DNA of 64,000 nucleotides from Streptomyces sp. ISL-98 (GCF_018614055.1 NZ_JAGGPB010000012.1:1-64000), one strand, 5' to 3'. Positions 34,810 through 44,923 are shown, counted from the stretch's first letter. Made by a program: numbers and translations. Notes: generated by a model not told the origin, from the letters alone.

Positions 34810-35517
34810 TTGCGCGTCGTCTCGCTCGTGCCGTCCCTGACCGAAGCGATCGCCGTCAGCGCGCCGGGGCTGCTCGTCGGTGCGACCGACTGGTGCAGCC
34901 ACCCGGCGCATCTCGACGTCGTACGGGTCCGGGGCACCAAGAACCCCGACGTGGAGGCCATCGTCCGGCTGCGGCCCGATCTGGTCGTCGCCAACGAGGA
35001 GGAGAACCGCGAGCCCGACCTCGCTGCCCTGCGGCAGGCCGGGCTCACGGTCATGGTCACGGTGATCCGGGACCTGCCCGAGGCCTTCGCCGAGCTGGAA
35101 CGGGTTCTGGTCGCCGGGTGCGGGCTGGGCGCACGCCCGGCCTGGCTCGACGCGGCGGAGGAAGCGTGGGGCGGGGAGCGGCCGGGCCCCCGGCTGAAGG
35201 CGATCGTGCCCATCTGGCGCAGGCCCTGGATGGTGCTGGGCCGCGACACCTTCGCCGGGGACCTGCTGGCCAGGCTCGGTGTCGACAACCTCTACGCAGG
35301 GCACGCCGAGCGCTATCCGCGCATCCCGGTCGACGAGTTGCGCGCGGCCGGGGCCGATCTGGTGGTCCTGCCGGACGAGCCGTACCGCTTCGCGGCCGAC
35401 GACGGCCCCGAGGCGTTCCCCGGGCTGCCCGCCGCACTCGTCAGCGGCCGCCACCTCACCTGGTACGGGCCGTCACTGGCCGAGGCGCCCGGGGTGCTGC
35501 GAGCAGCGCTCCGCTGA
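34810..35517 (+). CDS. Helical-backbone metal-receptor protein (BtuF/periplasmic-binding-like), no signal peptide
   Basis: A 235-residue protein of the fold used by vitamin B12 and siderophore binding proteins (LRVVSLVPSLTEAIAVSAPGLLVGATDWCSHP, RVRGTKNPDVEAIVRLRPDLVVANEEENR, LGVDNLYAGHAERYPRIPVDELRAAGADLVVLPDEPY). It starts at TTG 34810 and has no signal sequence or lipobox, so it appears cytosolic, unlike transporter subunits. Related cytoplasmic forms are often annotated as cobalamin-binding. Ligand unknown. Its last 62 bases overlap the end of the convergent TDT transporter gene. Confidence 0.83.
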   Translation: MRVVSLVPSLTEAIAVSAPGLLVGATDWCSHPAHLDVVRVRGTKNPDVEAIVRLRPDLVVANEEENREPDLAALRQAGLTVMVTVIRDLPEAFAELERVLVAGCGLGARPAWLDAAEEAWGGERPGPRLKAIVPIWRRPWMVLGRDTFAGDLLARLGVDNLYAGHAERYPRIPVDELRAAGADLVVLPDEPYRFAADDGPEAFPGLPAALVSGRHLTWYGPSLAEAPGVLRAALR

Positions 35518-36595
35518 CCAGGCCTCGCAGCGTACGGAATCCGGCGACCGCCCAGGCGACGACCAGCACGGCGTACAGGGCGGCGGCGAGGGCGCTGAAG
35601 GCGTCGAGCCCGGTGTGGCGCGCGAGCCCGGCGGCGCCCGTGACGCACGTACCGACGGGGAAGGTGAATGCCCACCACGTCATGGCGAACGGCATCCCGT
35701 CCCTGGCCGCGCGGACCACCATCGCCGCGGCGAGCGCCAGCCACAGCAGTGCGAAGCCCATTACGGGAACGCCGTAGAGGACGGCGAACGCGCCGAGTCC
35801 GCTCGCGTACGGCGCTCCGATCGCGTCAGGTGCCACGTCCGCGAGCGTGTTGACCGCGGTCGCGGACTGGCCGAGCGGTCCGAGGACGAGAAAGAGGGTC
35901 GGCGTCAGCGCGAGCGGCAGCGGGCCCTGGTGGACGAGCCGGGCGAATATGAGCGGCAGCATCAGCAGGGTGGCGAGCAGGCTGACGCCGAACATCGCGT
36001 AGCAGGCGAGCAGCATCGACTCCTGCCACTGACCGTCGGGCAGATGCGGGATCAGCTGCGGCCCGATTGCGGCCGACACCATGGGCGGGACGACGGCCAG
36101 CAGCCACACGGCGGAAGCGCTGCCGGGCTCGACCCGATGCCGTACGACCATGAGATACGGGATCGCGACCGCGCACGCCAGCCCGATGACCGTCCCGACG
36201 CACCACAGCACGGCGCCGCCCGCCAGGGCGGCTTCCGGCCCGATGACGTCCCGGCCGAGGGCCACCGTGCCGCTGCCGACCGAGAGCAGGGCCATCGCGA
36301 CACAGCCGTAGAAGGGGGCGACCGCCGGGTCGAGGAGATGAGCGCCCGCCTGATCGCGGTGGTACGCCCAGTGGCCCGCGCGGGCGAGCAGCAGTGCGCA
36401 GAGCAGCAGTGCGGAGAGCGCCCACACAACGGTGCAAGCGGGGCGGAGCCCGGGGAGGGCGAGGGGCACGGTGACGCCGGCATTGGCGACGATGGCGGTG
36501 CCCATGACCGTGGCGTACCAGTTGGGCCCGAGATGGCGCAGCGCGGGGAGCCGGGGGCCGACAAGGAGGGGGCGGGGCTGCGCACAGGTGGCCAT
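35456..36595 (-). CDS. TDT/SLAC1-family transporter
   Basis: A 379-residue protein with about ten membrane helices and the family opening PNWYATVMGTAIVANAG, which carries the conserved Gly/Phe pore region of tellurite-resistance/dicarboxylate (TehA/SLAC1/Ssu1) proteins. Others are GPLPLALTPTLFLVLGPLGQSATAVN and FAMTWWAFTFPVGTCVTGA. Substrate could be an anion such as sulfite, malate or nitrate; unknown here. Start is ATG at 36595. It is divergent from a LysR gene, with an operator-like repeat in between, suggesting LysR-controlled anion efflux. Its 3' end overlaps the preceding convergent gene by 62 bases. Confidence 0.88.
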   Translation of the reverse strand: MATCAQPRPLLVGPRLPALRHLGPNWYATVMGTAIVANAGVTVPLALPGLRPACTVVWALSALLLCALLLARAGHWAYHRDQAGAHLLDPAVAPFYGCVAMALLSVGSGTVALGRDVIGPEAALAGGAVLWCVGTVIGLACAVAIPYLMVVRHRVEPGSASAVWLLAVVPPMVSAAIGPQLIPHLPDGQWQESMLLACYAMFGVSLLATLLMLPLIFARLVHQGPLPLALTPTLFLVLGPLGQSATAVNTLADVAPDAIGAPYASGLGAFAVLYGVPVMGFALLWLALAAAMVVRAARDGMPFAMTWWAFTFPVGTCVTGAAGLARHTGLDAFSALAAALYAVLVVAWAVAGFRTLRGLVSGALLAAPRAPRPVTARTR

Positions 36596-36637
36596 ACGCC
36601 CACCTTCTGCGTAAGCCGGGGCCCCCACCAGGGACGA

Positions 36638-36657
36638 TTTATGTATGGCCCCATAAA
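36638..36657. promoter_or_regulatory. Candidate LysR operator between TDT and LysR genes
   Basis: TTTATG (36638-36643) and CATAAA (36652-36657) are inverted copies separated by eight bases, in a short AT-rich island between divergent starts. It contains a T-N11-A arrangement typical of LysR-type regulator sites. Confidence 0.5.
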
Positions 36658-36665
36658 CTGGCCTT

Positions 36666-37646
36666 ATGACGCAGTCCGCTTCTGCTTCCGGCCCCGGTTC
36701 CGGCTTCGGCCACCCCGTCCATGGCGACCGGGGGCCGCTGGCGCAGCGCGTGCCGGATCTCGGGGCCATGGAGTTGCTGCTCGCCGTTGCCCGGCTCGGC
36801 AGTCTCGGGCGGGCCGCGCGCGAGCTCGGGATCACGCAGCCCGCCGCCAGCAGCCGGATCCGCACCATGGAGCGGCAGCTCGGGGTCGCCCTCGTCGACC
36901 GCTCGCCCCGCGGCTCCCAGCTCACCGAAGCGGGTGCGCTCGTCACCGACTGGGCGCGGCGCGTGGTGGAGGCGGCCGAGGCGTTCGATGCCGGGGCGCA
37001 GGCGCTGCGCGGGCGGCGGGACTCCCGGCTGCGGGTCGCCGCCAGCATGACGATCGCCGAGTACCTCCTGCCCGGGTGGCTCATCGCCCTGCGCGGTCAG
37101 CGCCCCGGCACAGCGGTGTCGCTGCTCGCCGGCAACTCCGCAGTGGTCGCGCAGCGGCTGCTGGCGGGCGAGGCCGACCTGGGCTTCGTCGAGGGTCTCG
37201 CCGTACCGGAGGGGCTCGACGGCGTCGTCATCGGCCACGACCGCCTCGTCGTGGTCGCGGCCCCGACCCACCCCTGGGCACGCCGCCGCAAGCCGGTCGG
37301 CGCCGGGGAACTGGCCGGAGCCCCGCTCATCCTGCGCGAACAGGGCTCCGGCACCCGCCAGGTCCTGGACGCCGCGCTCGTCGGGTACGGCGGCCTCGCC
37401 GACCCGCTGCTCGAACTCGCCTCCACGACCGCGGTGAAGGCGGCGGCGGTCAGCGGCGCAGGCCCCAGCGTGCTCAGCGAGCTCGCGGTGGGGGAGGAAC
37501 TGGGCTCGCGCCGCCTCGTCGAGATCCCCGTCGAAGGCGTCCGGCTGCGCCGCGACCTGCGCGCCGTATGGCCGACGGGGCCGCGCCCCACGGGACCGGC
37601 CCGCGACCTGCTGTCGCTCACGCGCCCGGCGCCGGAGAGAGCCTGA
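36666..37646 (+). CDS. LysR-family transcriptional regulator
   Basis: A 326-residue regulator. The HTH is in MELLLAVARLGSLGRAARELGITQPAASSRIRTMERQLGVALVDRS (about 35-80); the LysR substrate domain follows (RLRVAASMTIAEYLLPGWL ... LAGEADLGFVEG ... LILREQGSGTR). Effector unknown. The N-terminal ~30 residues (Ser/Gly-rich) may be over-extended; ATG 36666 is the furthest start. Divergent from the TDT transporter, which it probably regulates. Confidence 0.9.
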   Translation: MTQSASASGPGSGFGHPVHGDRGPLAQRVPDLGAMELLLAVARLGSLGRAARELGITQPAASSRIRTMERQLGVALVDRSPRGSQLTEAGALVTDWARRVVEAAEAFDAGAQALRGRRDSRLRVAASMTIAEYLLPGWLIALRGQRPGTAVSLLAGNSAVVAQRLLAGEADLGFVEGLAVPEGLDGVVIGHDRLVVVAAPTHPWARRRKPVGAGELAGAPLILREQGSGTRQVLDAALVGYGGLADPLLELASTTAVKAAAVSGAGPSVLSELAVGEELGSRRLVEIPVEGVRLRRDLRAVWPTGPRPTGPARDLLSLTRPAPERA

Positions 37647-37721
37647 CCACTTGTCACGGCCCGTTGTCGCGTCTGTTCCTCGCGGCCGTTTGTCATGGCC
37701 GCGAGCGGATACCCGGGGGCC

Positions 37722-38054
37722 ATGACTGAACAGAGCAAGAACACCAAGCCCAAGACCAACGCCACAGCCGCCCGCACCTCCGCCACCGAAGCCACCGGCC
37801 GTGCCGCGAACGCGGCCGGCTCGGCAAAGGGCGCCGGAATCAAGGGAGTCGAGGCGGGACGCCAGGCGTTGGAGGCCGCTTCCGGGAAGGTCGCTGCGAC
37901 CGCGTCCACCGCCTGGGTGCTGCTCAACTCGCGCAAAGCCGCCATAGCGGGCGCGGGCGCGGTGGCGCTTGGCGCCGCCTCCTTCGTGGCCGGCCGCAGG
38001 GTCGAACAGCGCAGCAGGGGGCCGCTCGTCCGCCTGCTGGCCGGCCGTAACTGA
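37722..38054 (+). CDS. Small Ala/Thr-rich protein with one membrane helix
   Basis: A 110-residue protein. The first ~65 residues are low-complexity and helix-prone (TSATEATGRAANAAGSAKGAGIKGVEAGRQAL), followed by a hydrophobic helix (AAIAGAGAVALGAASFVAGR) and a basic end. No domain is recognised. ATG 37722 is chosen over 37695 because the nearer start follows CCGGGGGCC. It lies between the LysR gene and the convergent amidotransferase gene. Confidence 0.65.
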   Translation: MTEQSKNTKPKTNATAARTSATEATGRAANAAGSAKGAGIKGVEAGRQALEAASGKVAATASTAWVLLNSRKAAIAGAGAVALGAASFVAGRRVEQRSRGPLVRLLAGRN

Positions 38055-38068
38055 GTCCGCGGGGCAGC

Positions 38069-38785
38069 TCAGGTCTGGAGCTGTGGCTCACGGGGCGCAG
38101 GCAGCCTTACGGCGGCCGCCGCCACCAGTGCCTCCATCACCCGCAGGTCCTCGCCCATCTCCGGATGCCACTGGACGCCCAGCACCCAGTGTGCGCCGGG
38201 CAGTTCGACGGCCTCGGGCGTCCCGTCCGCCGCGTACGCCGACACCACCAGGCCCTCGCCCAGCCGGTCGGCCGCCTGGTGGTGATACGTCGGTACGCCG
38301 TCCTCCTCCGGCACGATCGACGCGTAGCGCGTGCCCGGCACCGGCTTCACCGTGTGTTCGCCGAGTACGCCGACCCCGCCGGTGTGGCCGTCCAGGTGCT
38401 GGACGAGCGTGCCGCCGAGTGCGACGTTCAGCAGCTGCATGCCGCGGCAGATGCCGAGCAGCGGCGTACCGGAAGCCAACGCCGCCTCGATCAGGGCCAG
38501 TTCCCACGCGTCCCGTTCCCGGGCGGGCGGCCCGGTGCGCGGGTGGCGCTCGGCTCCGTACCGTACGGGTTCGACATCGGCCCCGCCCGCGACGACCAGC
38601 CCGTCGACGCGGGCCACCACATCGGCGGCGGACGAGGGCGAGTCCGGCGGCAGCATCGCCGCCAGCCCGCCCGCCGCCCGTACGAGACGCGGATAGCCGG
38701 CCGGGAGCAGCGCGGCGGGCATCTCCCAGACCCCCCACTTGGCGCTGTCCAGGTACGTACTGATGCCGATGAGCGGCTTGGACAC
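38069..38785 (-). CDS. Class I glutamine-amidotransferase-like hydrolase (PuuD-type gamma-glutamyl hydrolase)
   Basis: A 238-residue stand-alone amidohydrolase with the nucleophile Cys113 in GICRGMQLLN and the His207/Glu209 pair in VQWHPE. This is the fold of gamma-glutamyl-GABA hydrolase, which releases glutamate from a gamma-glutamylated acid. In this cluster it is the expected last step, cleaving a gamma-glutamyl amide (gamma-glutamylglycine if ethanolamine is the substrate). GTG start at 38785. It lies 33 bases after the permease gene on the same strand and is probably co-transcribed with it. Confidence 0.9.
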   Translation of the reverse strand: MSKPLIGISTYLDSAKWGVWEMPAALLPAGYPRLVRAAGGLAAMLPPDSPSSAADVVARVDGLVVAGGADVEPVRYGAERHPRTGPPARERDAWELALIEAALASGTPLLGICRGMQLLNVALGGTLVQHLDGHTGGVGVLGEHTVKPVPGTRYASIVPEEDGVPTYHHQAADRLGEGLVVSAYAADGTPEAVELPGAHWVLGVQWHPEMGEDLRVMEALVAAAAVRLPAPREPQLQT

Positions 38786-38818
38786 AGATCCTCCGGTCAG
38801 GTCAGGGTCGGGTTTTAG

Positions 38819-40300
<1,482 letters not shown>

Positions 40301-40348
40301 GAGCCGCTCCTGCCTCGGTTTAATGCCTCGGGTTAATGGTGGGTGGCC

Positions 40349-40355
40349 ATACCTT
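40349..40355. promoter_or_regulatory. Candidate regulator half-site upstream of the permease gene
   Basis: ATACCTT (preceded by GGTGGCC) lies about 50 bases upstream of the permease start, between it and the regulator gene. The same 7-mer occurs at 41254-41260 in the regulator/glnA4 intergenic region, which makes it a candidate site for the FadR-type regulator. Confidence 0.3.
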
Positions 40356-40425
40356 TGTGGTCGGGTCGGTCCCAGCGCAAGACCCGTGCGTTAAGCCGTT
40401 GTAACGGTTCTCCTCTTCCGGTCCG

Positions 40426-41217
40426 TCACGTGAGGAAGCCCCGCAGCAGGGCTGCCGTGCCCGAGCAGTGCTCCCGCATCACCTCGCGCGCACCGTCCGC
40501 GTCGCCGTCGAGCACCGCCTCGACCAGTGCGATGTGCTGCTGCTGGGAGTGCTCCAGGTTGCGTACGAGCAGGGGGATGCAGTCCAGGAGACCGTTCACC
40601 GTCGCCCGTACGGCGGCGTACTGCGCGGTCAGTGTGGGCGATCCGGACAGCTCGGCGAGCGTGAGATGCAGCAGTGTGTCGAGCCTGCGGTAGTCGTCCA
40701 GTGGCGCGTCGTGCGTCGCCGCGAGGGCCGCCCGCAGCCGCTGTGCGCCGTCGTCGGTCAGCCCGTGCGCCGCGCACAGTCCGGCCGCGCCGACCTCGAG
40801 AACCTCGCGGAAGCGCAGCGTGTCCTCGACGTCGACGGACTCGACGCGCCGGCGCAGCTCGCCCTCCCCGGAGGCGTCGGGGCGCGGCAGCACGAACGTA
40901 CCGCCGTACCTGCCGCGCCTGCTGTCGACGAGGCCCTGGTCCTGGAGGACCTTCAGGACTTCGCGCAGCGTGACCCGGCTGATCCGCAGCCGGTCGGCCA
41001 GCTCCCGCTCGGCGGGCAGCCGTTCGCCGACGGGCACCAGGCCGAGACGCAGGATCTGGAGGATCTGTTCCAGTGCCTCCTCGAATCCGTTCCCGGCACG
41101 CACCGGCCGCAGTACGGGCGCCAGGTTGTCCGCGGGGTTCATCGGGTTCATCGGGTTCGTCAGGGGCGCCGGGTCCGCCCGGTCCGCCGAGTCCGCAGCA
41201 TCGATTTCACTCGCCAC
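40426..41217 (-). CDS. GntR/FadR-family transcriptional regulator
   Basis: A 263-residue regulator. After a flexible N-terminus with a NPMNPMNP repeat, the winged HTH is LRLGLVPVGERLPAERELADRLRISRVTLREVLKVLQDQGLVDSRRGRYGG (about 60-115), followed by an all-helical FCD domain with metal-binding His in TLLHLTLAELSG and HIALVEAVLDGD. GTG 41217 is preferred over TTG 41241 because GGGGAA precedes it. It lies between permease and glnA4 genes, the usual place for the local repressor of this catabolic set. Confidence 0.88.
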   Translation of the reverse strand: MASEIDAADSADRADPAPLTNPMNPMNPADNLAPVLRPVRAGNGFEEALEQILQILRLGLVPVGERLPAERELADRLRISRVTLREVLKVLQDQGLVDSRRGRYGGTFVLPRPDASGEGELRRRVESVDVEDTLRFREVLEVGAAGLCAAHGLTDDGAQRLRAALAATHDAPLDDYRRLDTLLHLTLAELSGSPTLTAQYAAVRATVNGLLDCIPLLVRNLEHSQQQHIALVEAVLDGDADGAREVMREHCSGTAALLRGFLT

Positions 41218-41253
41218 TTGCCGTTTCCCCTTCCCAAGCAATGGTCTTCAGCA

Positions 41254-41260
41254 ATACCTT
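41254..41260. promoter_or_regulatory. Candidate regulator half-site upstream of glnA4
   Basis: ATACCTT (41254-41260) lies in the 76-base divergent region between the FadR-type gene and the ligase gene, inside an imperfect dyad with outer arms AAGC (41236-41239) and GCTT (41264-41267). It repeats the 7-mer seen at 40349-40355. Confidence 0.3.
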
Positions 41261-41293
41261 ATGGCTTCCGGCTGACCCAAGGAGGAAATTTCC

Positions 41294-42658
41294 GTGGCAG
41301 ACCGCACACCCCCTCTCGCGCTCCAGGAGCTCCGTGCCCTGGTTGCGAGCGGCGACATAGACACAGTCGTCCTGGCCTTCCCCGACATGCAGGGTCGCCT
41401 CCAGGGCAAGCGGTTCGCCGCCCAGTTCTTCCTCGACGACGTCCTGGACCACGGCACCGAAGGCTGCAACTACCTGCTCGCCGTCGACACCGAGATGAAC
41501 ACCGTCGACGGATACGAGATGTCCTCCTGGGACCGCGGCTACGGCGACTTCGCCATGCACGCCGACCTCTCCACGCTGCGCCGCGTCCCCTGGAACGACG
41601 GCACGGCCATGCTCATCGCCGACCTCGCCTGGAACGACGGCTCGCCCGTCGTCGCCGCGCCCCGGCAGATCCTGCGCCGCCAGCTGGAGCGCCTCGCCGA
41701 ACACGGCTACACCGCCCATGTCGGCACAGAGCTCGAATTCATCGTCTTCAAGGACACCTACGAGCAGGCCTGGGACCGCGGCTACAAGGACCTCGTACCC
41801 GCGAACCAGTACAACATCGACTACTCGGTCCTCGGCACCGGCCGCATCGAGCCCCTCCTGCGCCGCATCCGCAACGACATGACGGCGGCCGGCCTGACCG
41901 TCGAGTCGGCCAAGGGCGAGTGCAATCCCGGCCAGCACGAGATCGTCTTCAAGTACGACGAGGCCCTGGTCACCTGCGACCAGCACGCCATCTACAAGAC
42001 CGGGGCCAAGGAGATCGCCTCCCAGGAGGGCGTCTCGCTCACCTTCATGGCGAAGTACAACGAGCGCGAAGGCAACTCCTGCCACATCCACCTGTCCCTC
42101 CAGGACGCGGACGGGAACAACGCCATGGCGGGCGAAGCCCCCGACAGCATGTCCCCCGTGATGCGGCACTTCCTCGCCGGTCAGCTGGCCGCGCTGCGCG
42201 ACTTCTCCCTGCTGTACGCGCCGAACATCAACTCGTACAAGCGCTTCCGGCCGGGCTCCTTCGCCCCGACCGCCGTCGCCTGGGGCATCGACAACCGCAC
42301 CTGCTCCCTGCGCGTCGTCGGCCACGGCCGCTCCATGCGCTTCGAGAACCGGCTGCCGGGCGGCGACGTCAATCCGCACCTCGCCGTCGCGGGCCTGGTC
42401 GCCGCTGGTCTGTACGGCATCGAGCACAAGCTCGAACTCCCCGAGGTCTGTACGGGCAACGCCTACACCGGCGACTACGAGCACGTTCCCACCACCCTCC
42501 GCGAAGCCGCCGAGCTCTGGGAGAACAGCCCCATCGCCAAGGCGGCCTTCGGCGACGAAGTCGTCGCGCACTACCGCAACATGGCGCGGGTCGAGCTGGA
42601 CGCCTTCGACTCCGCGGTGACCGACTGGGAGCTCCGCCGCTCCTTCGAACGCATGTGA
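41294..42658 (+). CDS. glnA4: Glutamine-synthetase-like gamma-glutamylamine ligase (GlnA4 type)
   Basis: A 454-residue member of the GSI fold that joins glutamate to an amine using ATP. The GS landmarks are VGTELEFIVF (metal ligands), KGECNPGQHEIVFKY, GNSCHIHLSL and NSYKRFRPGSFAPTAVAWGIDNRTCSLRV. It lacks the adenylylation-loop Tyr context of true GlnA and is close, from memory, to S. coelicolor GlnA4, described as a glutamate-ethanolamine ligase. GTG 41294 follows AAGGAGGAAA, an excellent ribosome site. It heads a unit with an aldehyde dehydrogenase and a short-chain dehydrogenase. Confidence 0.9.
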   Translation: MADRTPPLALQELRALVASGDIDTVVLAFPDMQGRLQGKRFAAQFFLDDVLDHGTEGCNYLLAVDTEMNTVDGYEMSSWDRGYGDFAMHADLSTLRRVPWNDGTAMLIADLAWNDGSPVVAAPRQILRRQLERLAEHGYTAHVGTELEFIVFKDTYEQAWDRGYKDLVPANQYNIDYSVLGTGRIEPLLRRIRNDMTAAGLTVESAKGECNPGQHEIVFKYDEALVTCDQHAIYKTGAKEIASQEGVSLTFMAKYNEREGNSCHIHLSLQDADGNNAMAGEAPDSMSPVMRHFLAGQLAALRDFSLLYAPNINSYKRFRPGSFAPTAVAWGIDNRTCSLRVVGHGRSMRFENRLPGGDVNPHLAVAGLVAAGLYGIEHKLELPEVCTGNAYTGDYEHVPTTLREAAELWENSPIAKAAFGDEVVAHYRNMARVELDAFDSAVTDWELRRSFERM

Positions 42659-42666
42659 GGCCGACC

Positions 42667-44043
42667 TTGTCCCGTGAGCAGCCCATTGAGCATCAGGTCC
42701 TCAACCCGGCTACGGAAGAGGTCATCGCCACCGTCGCGGCCTCGACCGTCGCCGACGTCGACGCGGCGGTCGTACGAGCGGCCAGAGCGCAGCGGGAGTG
42801 GGCGGCAGCAGCCCCCGCCGACCGTGCCCGCCTGCTGCGCCGCTTCGCCGCAGTTGTCGACGAGCACGCCGAAGAACTGGCCCGGCTGGAGGTCCGCGAG
42901 GCCGGCCACACCCTCGGAAACGCCCGCTGGGAGGCGGGCAACGTCAGCGATCTGCTCGACTTCGCCGCCGGGGGAGTGGAGCGCCTCAGCGGCCGCCAGA
43001 TCCCCGTCGCGGGCGGCCTCGATGTCACCGTCCTCGAACCCCTCGGCGTCATCGGCGTGATCGCGCCGTGGAACTTCCCGATGCCGATCGCCGCCTGGGG
43101 CACGGCTCCCGCGCTCGCCGCGGGCAACGCCGTCGTCCTCAAGCCCGCCGAGACCACACCGCTGACCGCCCTGCGCCTCGCGGAACTCGCTCTCGAAGCC
43201 GGTCTTCCCGAAGGCCTCTTCCAGGTACTGCCGGGCGCGGGCGACGTCGCGGGAAACGCACTCGTCGAGCACCCCGGCGTAGCGAAGATCGTCTTCACCG
43301 GCTCCACGCGCGTCGGCAAGCAGATCATGGCCAGGTGCGCCGACCGCGTGAAGCGTGTGACCCTCGAACTCGGCGGCAAGAGCCCCAACATCGTCTTCGC
43401 CGACGCCGACATCGAGGCCGCCGTCACCGCCACCCCCATGTCCTTCCTGGACAACTCGGGCCAGGACTGCTGCGCCCGTACGCGCATCCTCGTCCAGCGC
43501 ACCGTGTACGACCGCTTCGTGGAGCTCCTCGCCCCCGCGATCGAGGCCGTGGTCGTCGGCGACCCGCTGGACGGCAAGACGCAGATGGGTCCGCTGATCT
43601 CCAAGTCCCAGCTGGAGCGCGTACGTTCGTACGTCCCCGAGGGCGTGACGGCCATCCGGGGCAGCGCTCCCGAGGGTCCCGGCTTCTGGTTCCCGCCGAC
43701 CGTACTCGTCGGCGTCGATCCGGGCTCGGCCGTCGCGACGGAGGAGGTCTTCGGCCCCGTCGCCGTCGTCATCCCCTTCGACGACGAGGCGGACGCGATC
43801 CGTCTCGCCAACGCCACCGAGTACGGGCTCGCGGGCTCCATCTGGACCCGTGACCTGGGCCGCGCCCTGCGCGTGTCCCAGGCGGTACGGGCAGGCAACC
43901 TGTCCGTCAACTCCCACAGCAGCGTGCGCTATTCGACCCCGTTCGGCGGCTACAAGCAGTCCGGCCTGGGGCGCGAACTGGGCCCCGACGCCCTCACCGC
44001 TTTCACCGAAACCAAGAACATCTTCATCAGCACGGAGGCCTGA
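42667..44043 (+). CDS. NAD(P)-dependent aldehyde dehydrogenase
   Basis: A 458-residue ALDH. The cofactor motif is GSTRVGKQIM, the general base sits in TLELGGKSPN, and the catalytic Cys268 is in NSGQDCCART; EVFGPVAVVIPFDDEADAIRLANATEYGLAGSIW and NSHSSVRYSTPFGGYKQSGLGRELG are typical C-terminal blocks. It starts at TTG 42667, eight bases after the ligase stop. In the proposed pathway it oxidises the gamma-glutamylated aldehyde to the acid. Confidence 0.93.
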   Translation: MSREQPIEHQVLNPATEEVIATVAASTVADVDAAVVRAARAQREWAAAAPADRARLLRRFAAVVDEHAEELARLEVREAGHTLGNARWEAGNVSDLLDFAAGGVERLSGRQIPVAGGLDVTVLEPLGVIGVIAPWNFPMPIAAWGTAPALAAGNAVVLKPAETTPLTALRLAELALEAGLPEGLFQVLPGAGDVAGNALVEHPGVAKIVFTGSTRVGKQIMARCADRVKRVTLELGGKSPNIVFADADIEAAVTATPMSFLDNSGQDCCARTRILVQRTVYDRFVELLAPAIEAVVVGDPLDGKTQMGPLISKSQLERVRSYVPEGVTAIRGSAPEGPGFWFPPTVLVGVDPGSAVATEEVFGPVAVVIPFDDEADAIRLANATEYGLAGSIWTRDLGRALRVSQAVRAGNLSVNSHSSVRYSTPFGGYKQSGLGRELGPDALTAFTETKNIFISTEA

Positions 44044-44047
44044 GACC

Positions 44048-44860
44048 ATGACCGAGACTGACCGGACCGAGACTGCCCGGACCGACGCCGTCGTCTGCCG
44101 CCGCCTGGTCGGCCGAACCGCCGTCATCACCGGCGCCGGCAGCGGCATCGGCCTCGCCACCGCCCGCCGTCTCGCCTCCGAGGGCGCGAACGTCGTCTGC
44201 GGCGACATCGACGAGACCGCGGGCAAGGCCGCGGCCGAGGAAGTCGGAGGCACGTTCGTACGGGTCGACGTCACCGACGCCGAGCAGGTCGACGCGCTCT
44301 TCAAGACGGCGTACGACACCTATGGATCTGTCGACATTGCCTTCAACAACGCGGGCATCTCGCCGCCCGACGACGACTCGATCCTGACCACGGGCCTCGA
44401 TGCGTGGAAGCGCGTCCAGGACGTGAACCTCACCTCCGTCTACCTCTGCTGCAAGGCCGCCATCCCCTACATGCAGCGCCAGGGCCGCGGCTCCATCATC
44501 AACACCGCGTCCTTCGTGGCGATCATGGGTGCGGCCACCTCCCAGATCTCGTACACCGCGTCCAAGGGCGGCGTCCTCGCGATGTCCCGCGAGCTGGGTG
44601 TGCAGTTCGCCCGCGAAGGCATCCGCGTCAACGCGCTCTGCCCGGGGCCGGTCAACACGCCGCTGCTGCAGGAGCTGTTCGCGAGCGACCCGGAGCGGGC
44701 CGCGCGGCGCCTCGTACACATCCCGGGCGGCCGTTTCGCGGAGGCGGAGGAGATCGCAGCCGCGGTGGCGTTCCTGGCCAGCGACGACTCGTCGTTCATC
44801 AACGCGACCGATTTCCTGGTCGACGGGGGGATCGCCGGGGCGTACGTCACCCCTCTCTAA
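44048..44860 (+). CDS. Short-chain dehydrogenase/reductase
   Basis: A 270-residue classical SDR. VITGAGSGIGLATARRLA is the NAD(P) motif, FNNAGIS the NAG motif, and SYTASKGGVLAMSRELG contains the catalytic Tyr and Lys; CGDIDE after beta-2 (Asp) suggests NAD preference. It begins four bases after the aldehyde dehydrogenase stop, so the three genes are one operon. In the proposed pathway it would oxidise the alcohol of a gamma-glutamylated ethanolamine to the aldehyde. Confidence 0.92.
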   Translation: MTETDRTETARTDAVVCRRLVGRTAVITGAGSGIGLATARRLASEGANVVCGDIDETAGKAAAEEVGGTFVRVDVTDAEQVDALFKTAYDTYGSVDIAFNNAGISPPDDDSILTTGLDAWKRVQDVNLTSVYLCCKAAIPYMQRQGRGSIINTASFVAIMGAATSQISYTASKGGVLAMSRELGVQFAREGIRVNALCPGPVNTPLLQELFASDPERAARRLVHIPGGRFAEAEEIAAAVAFLASDDSSFINATDFLVDGGIAGAYVTPL

Positions 44861-44867
44861 AAGTGTC

Positions 44868-44915
44868 CGCCCCGAGGTCCCGTCCCCAGAACACCGGGGG
44901 GCGGGACCCGGGGCG
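44868..44915. terminator. Bidirectional terminator between convergent genes
   Basis: CGCCCCGAGGTCCCG (44868-44882) pairs with CGGGACCCGGGGCG (44902-44915) with one bulged base. It lies between the SDR and the convergent PLP-protein genes and could serve both strands. Confidence 0.7.
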
Positions 44916-44923
44916 CACGCCGT

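Noticed and set aside
41294..42658. Primary glutamine synthetase GlnA
   Set aside because: Sequence motifs and neighbours (aldehyde dehydrogenase, SDR, amine permease) fit a catabolic gamma-glutamylamine ligase.
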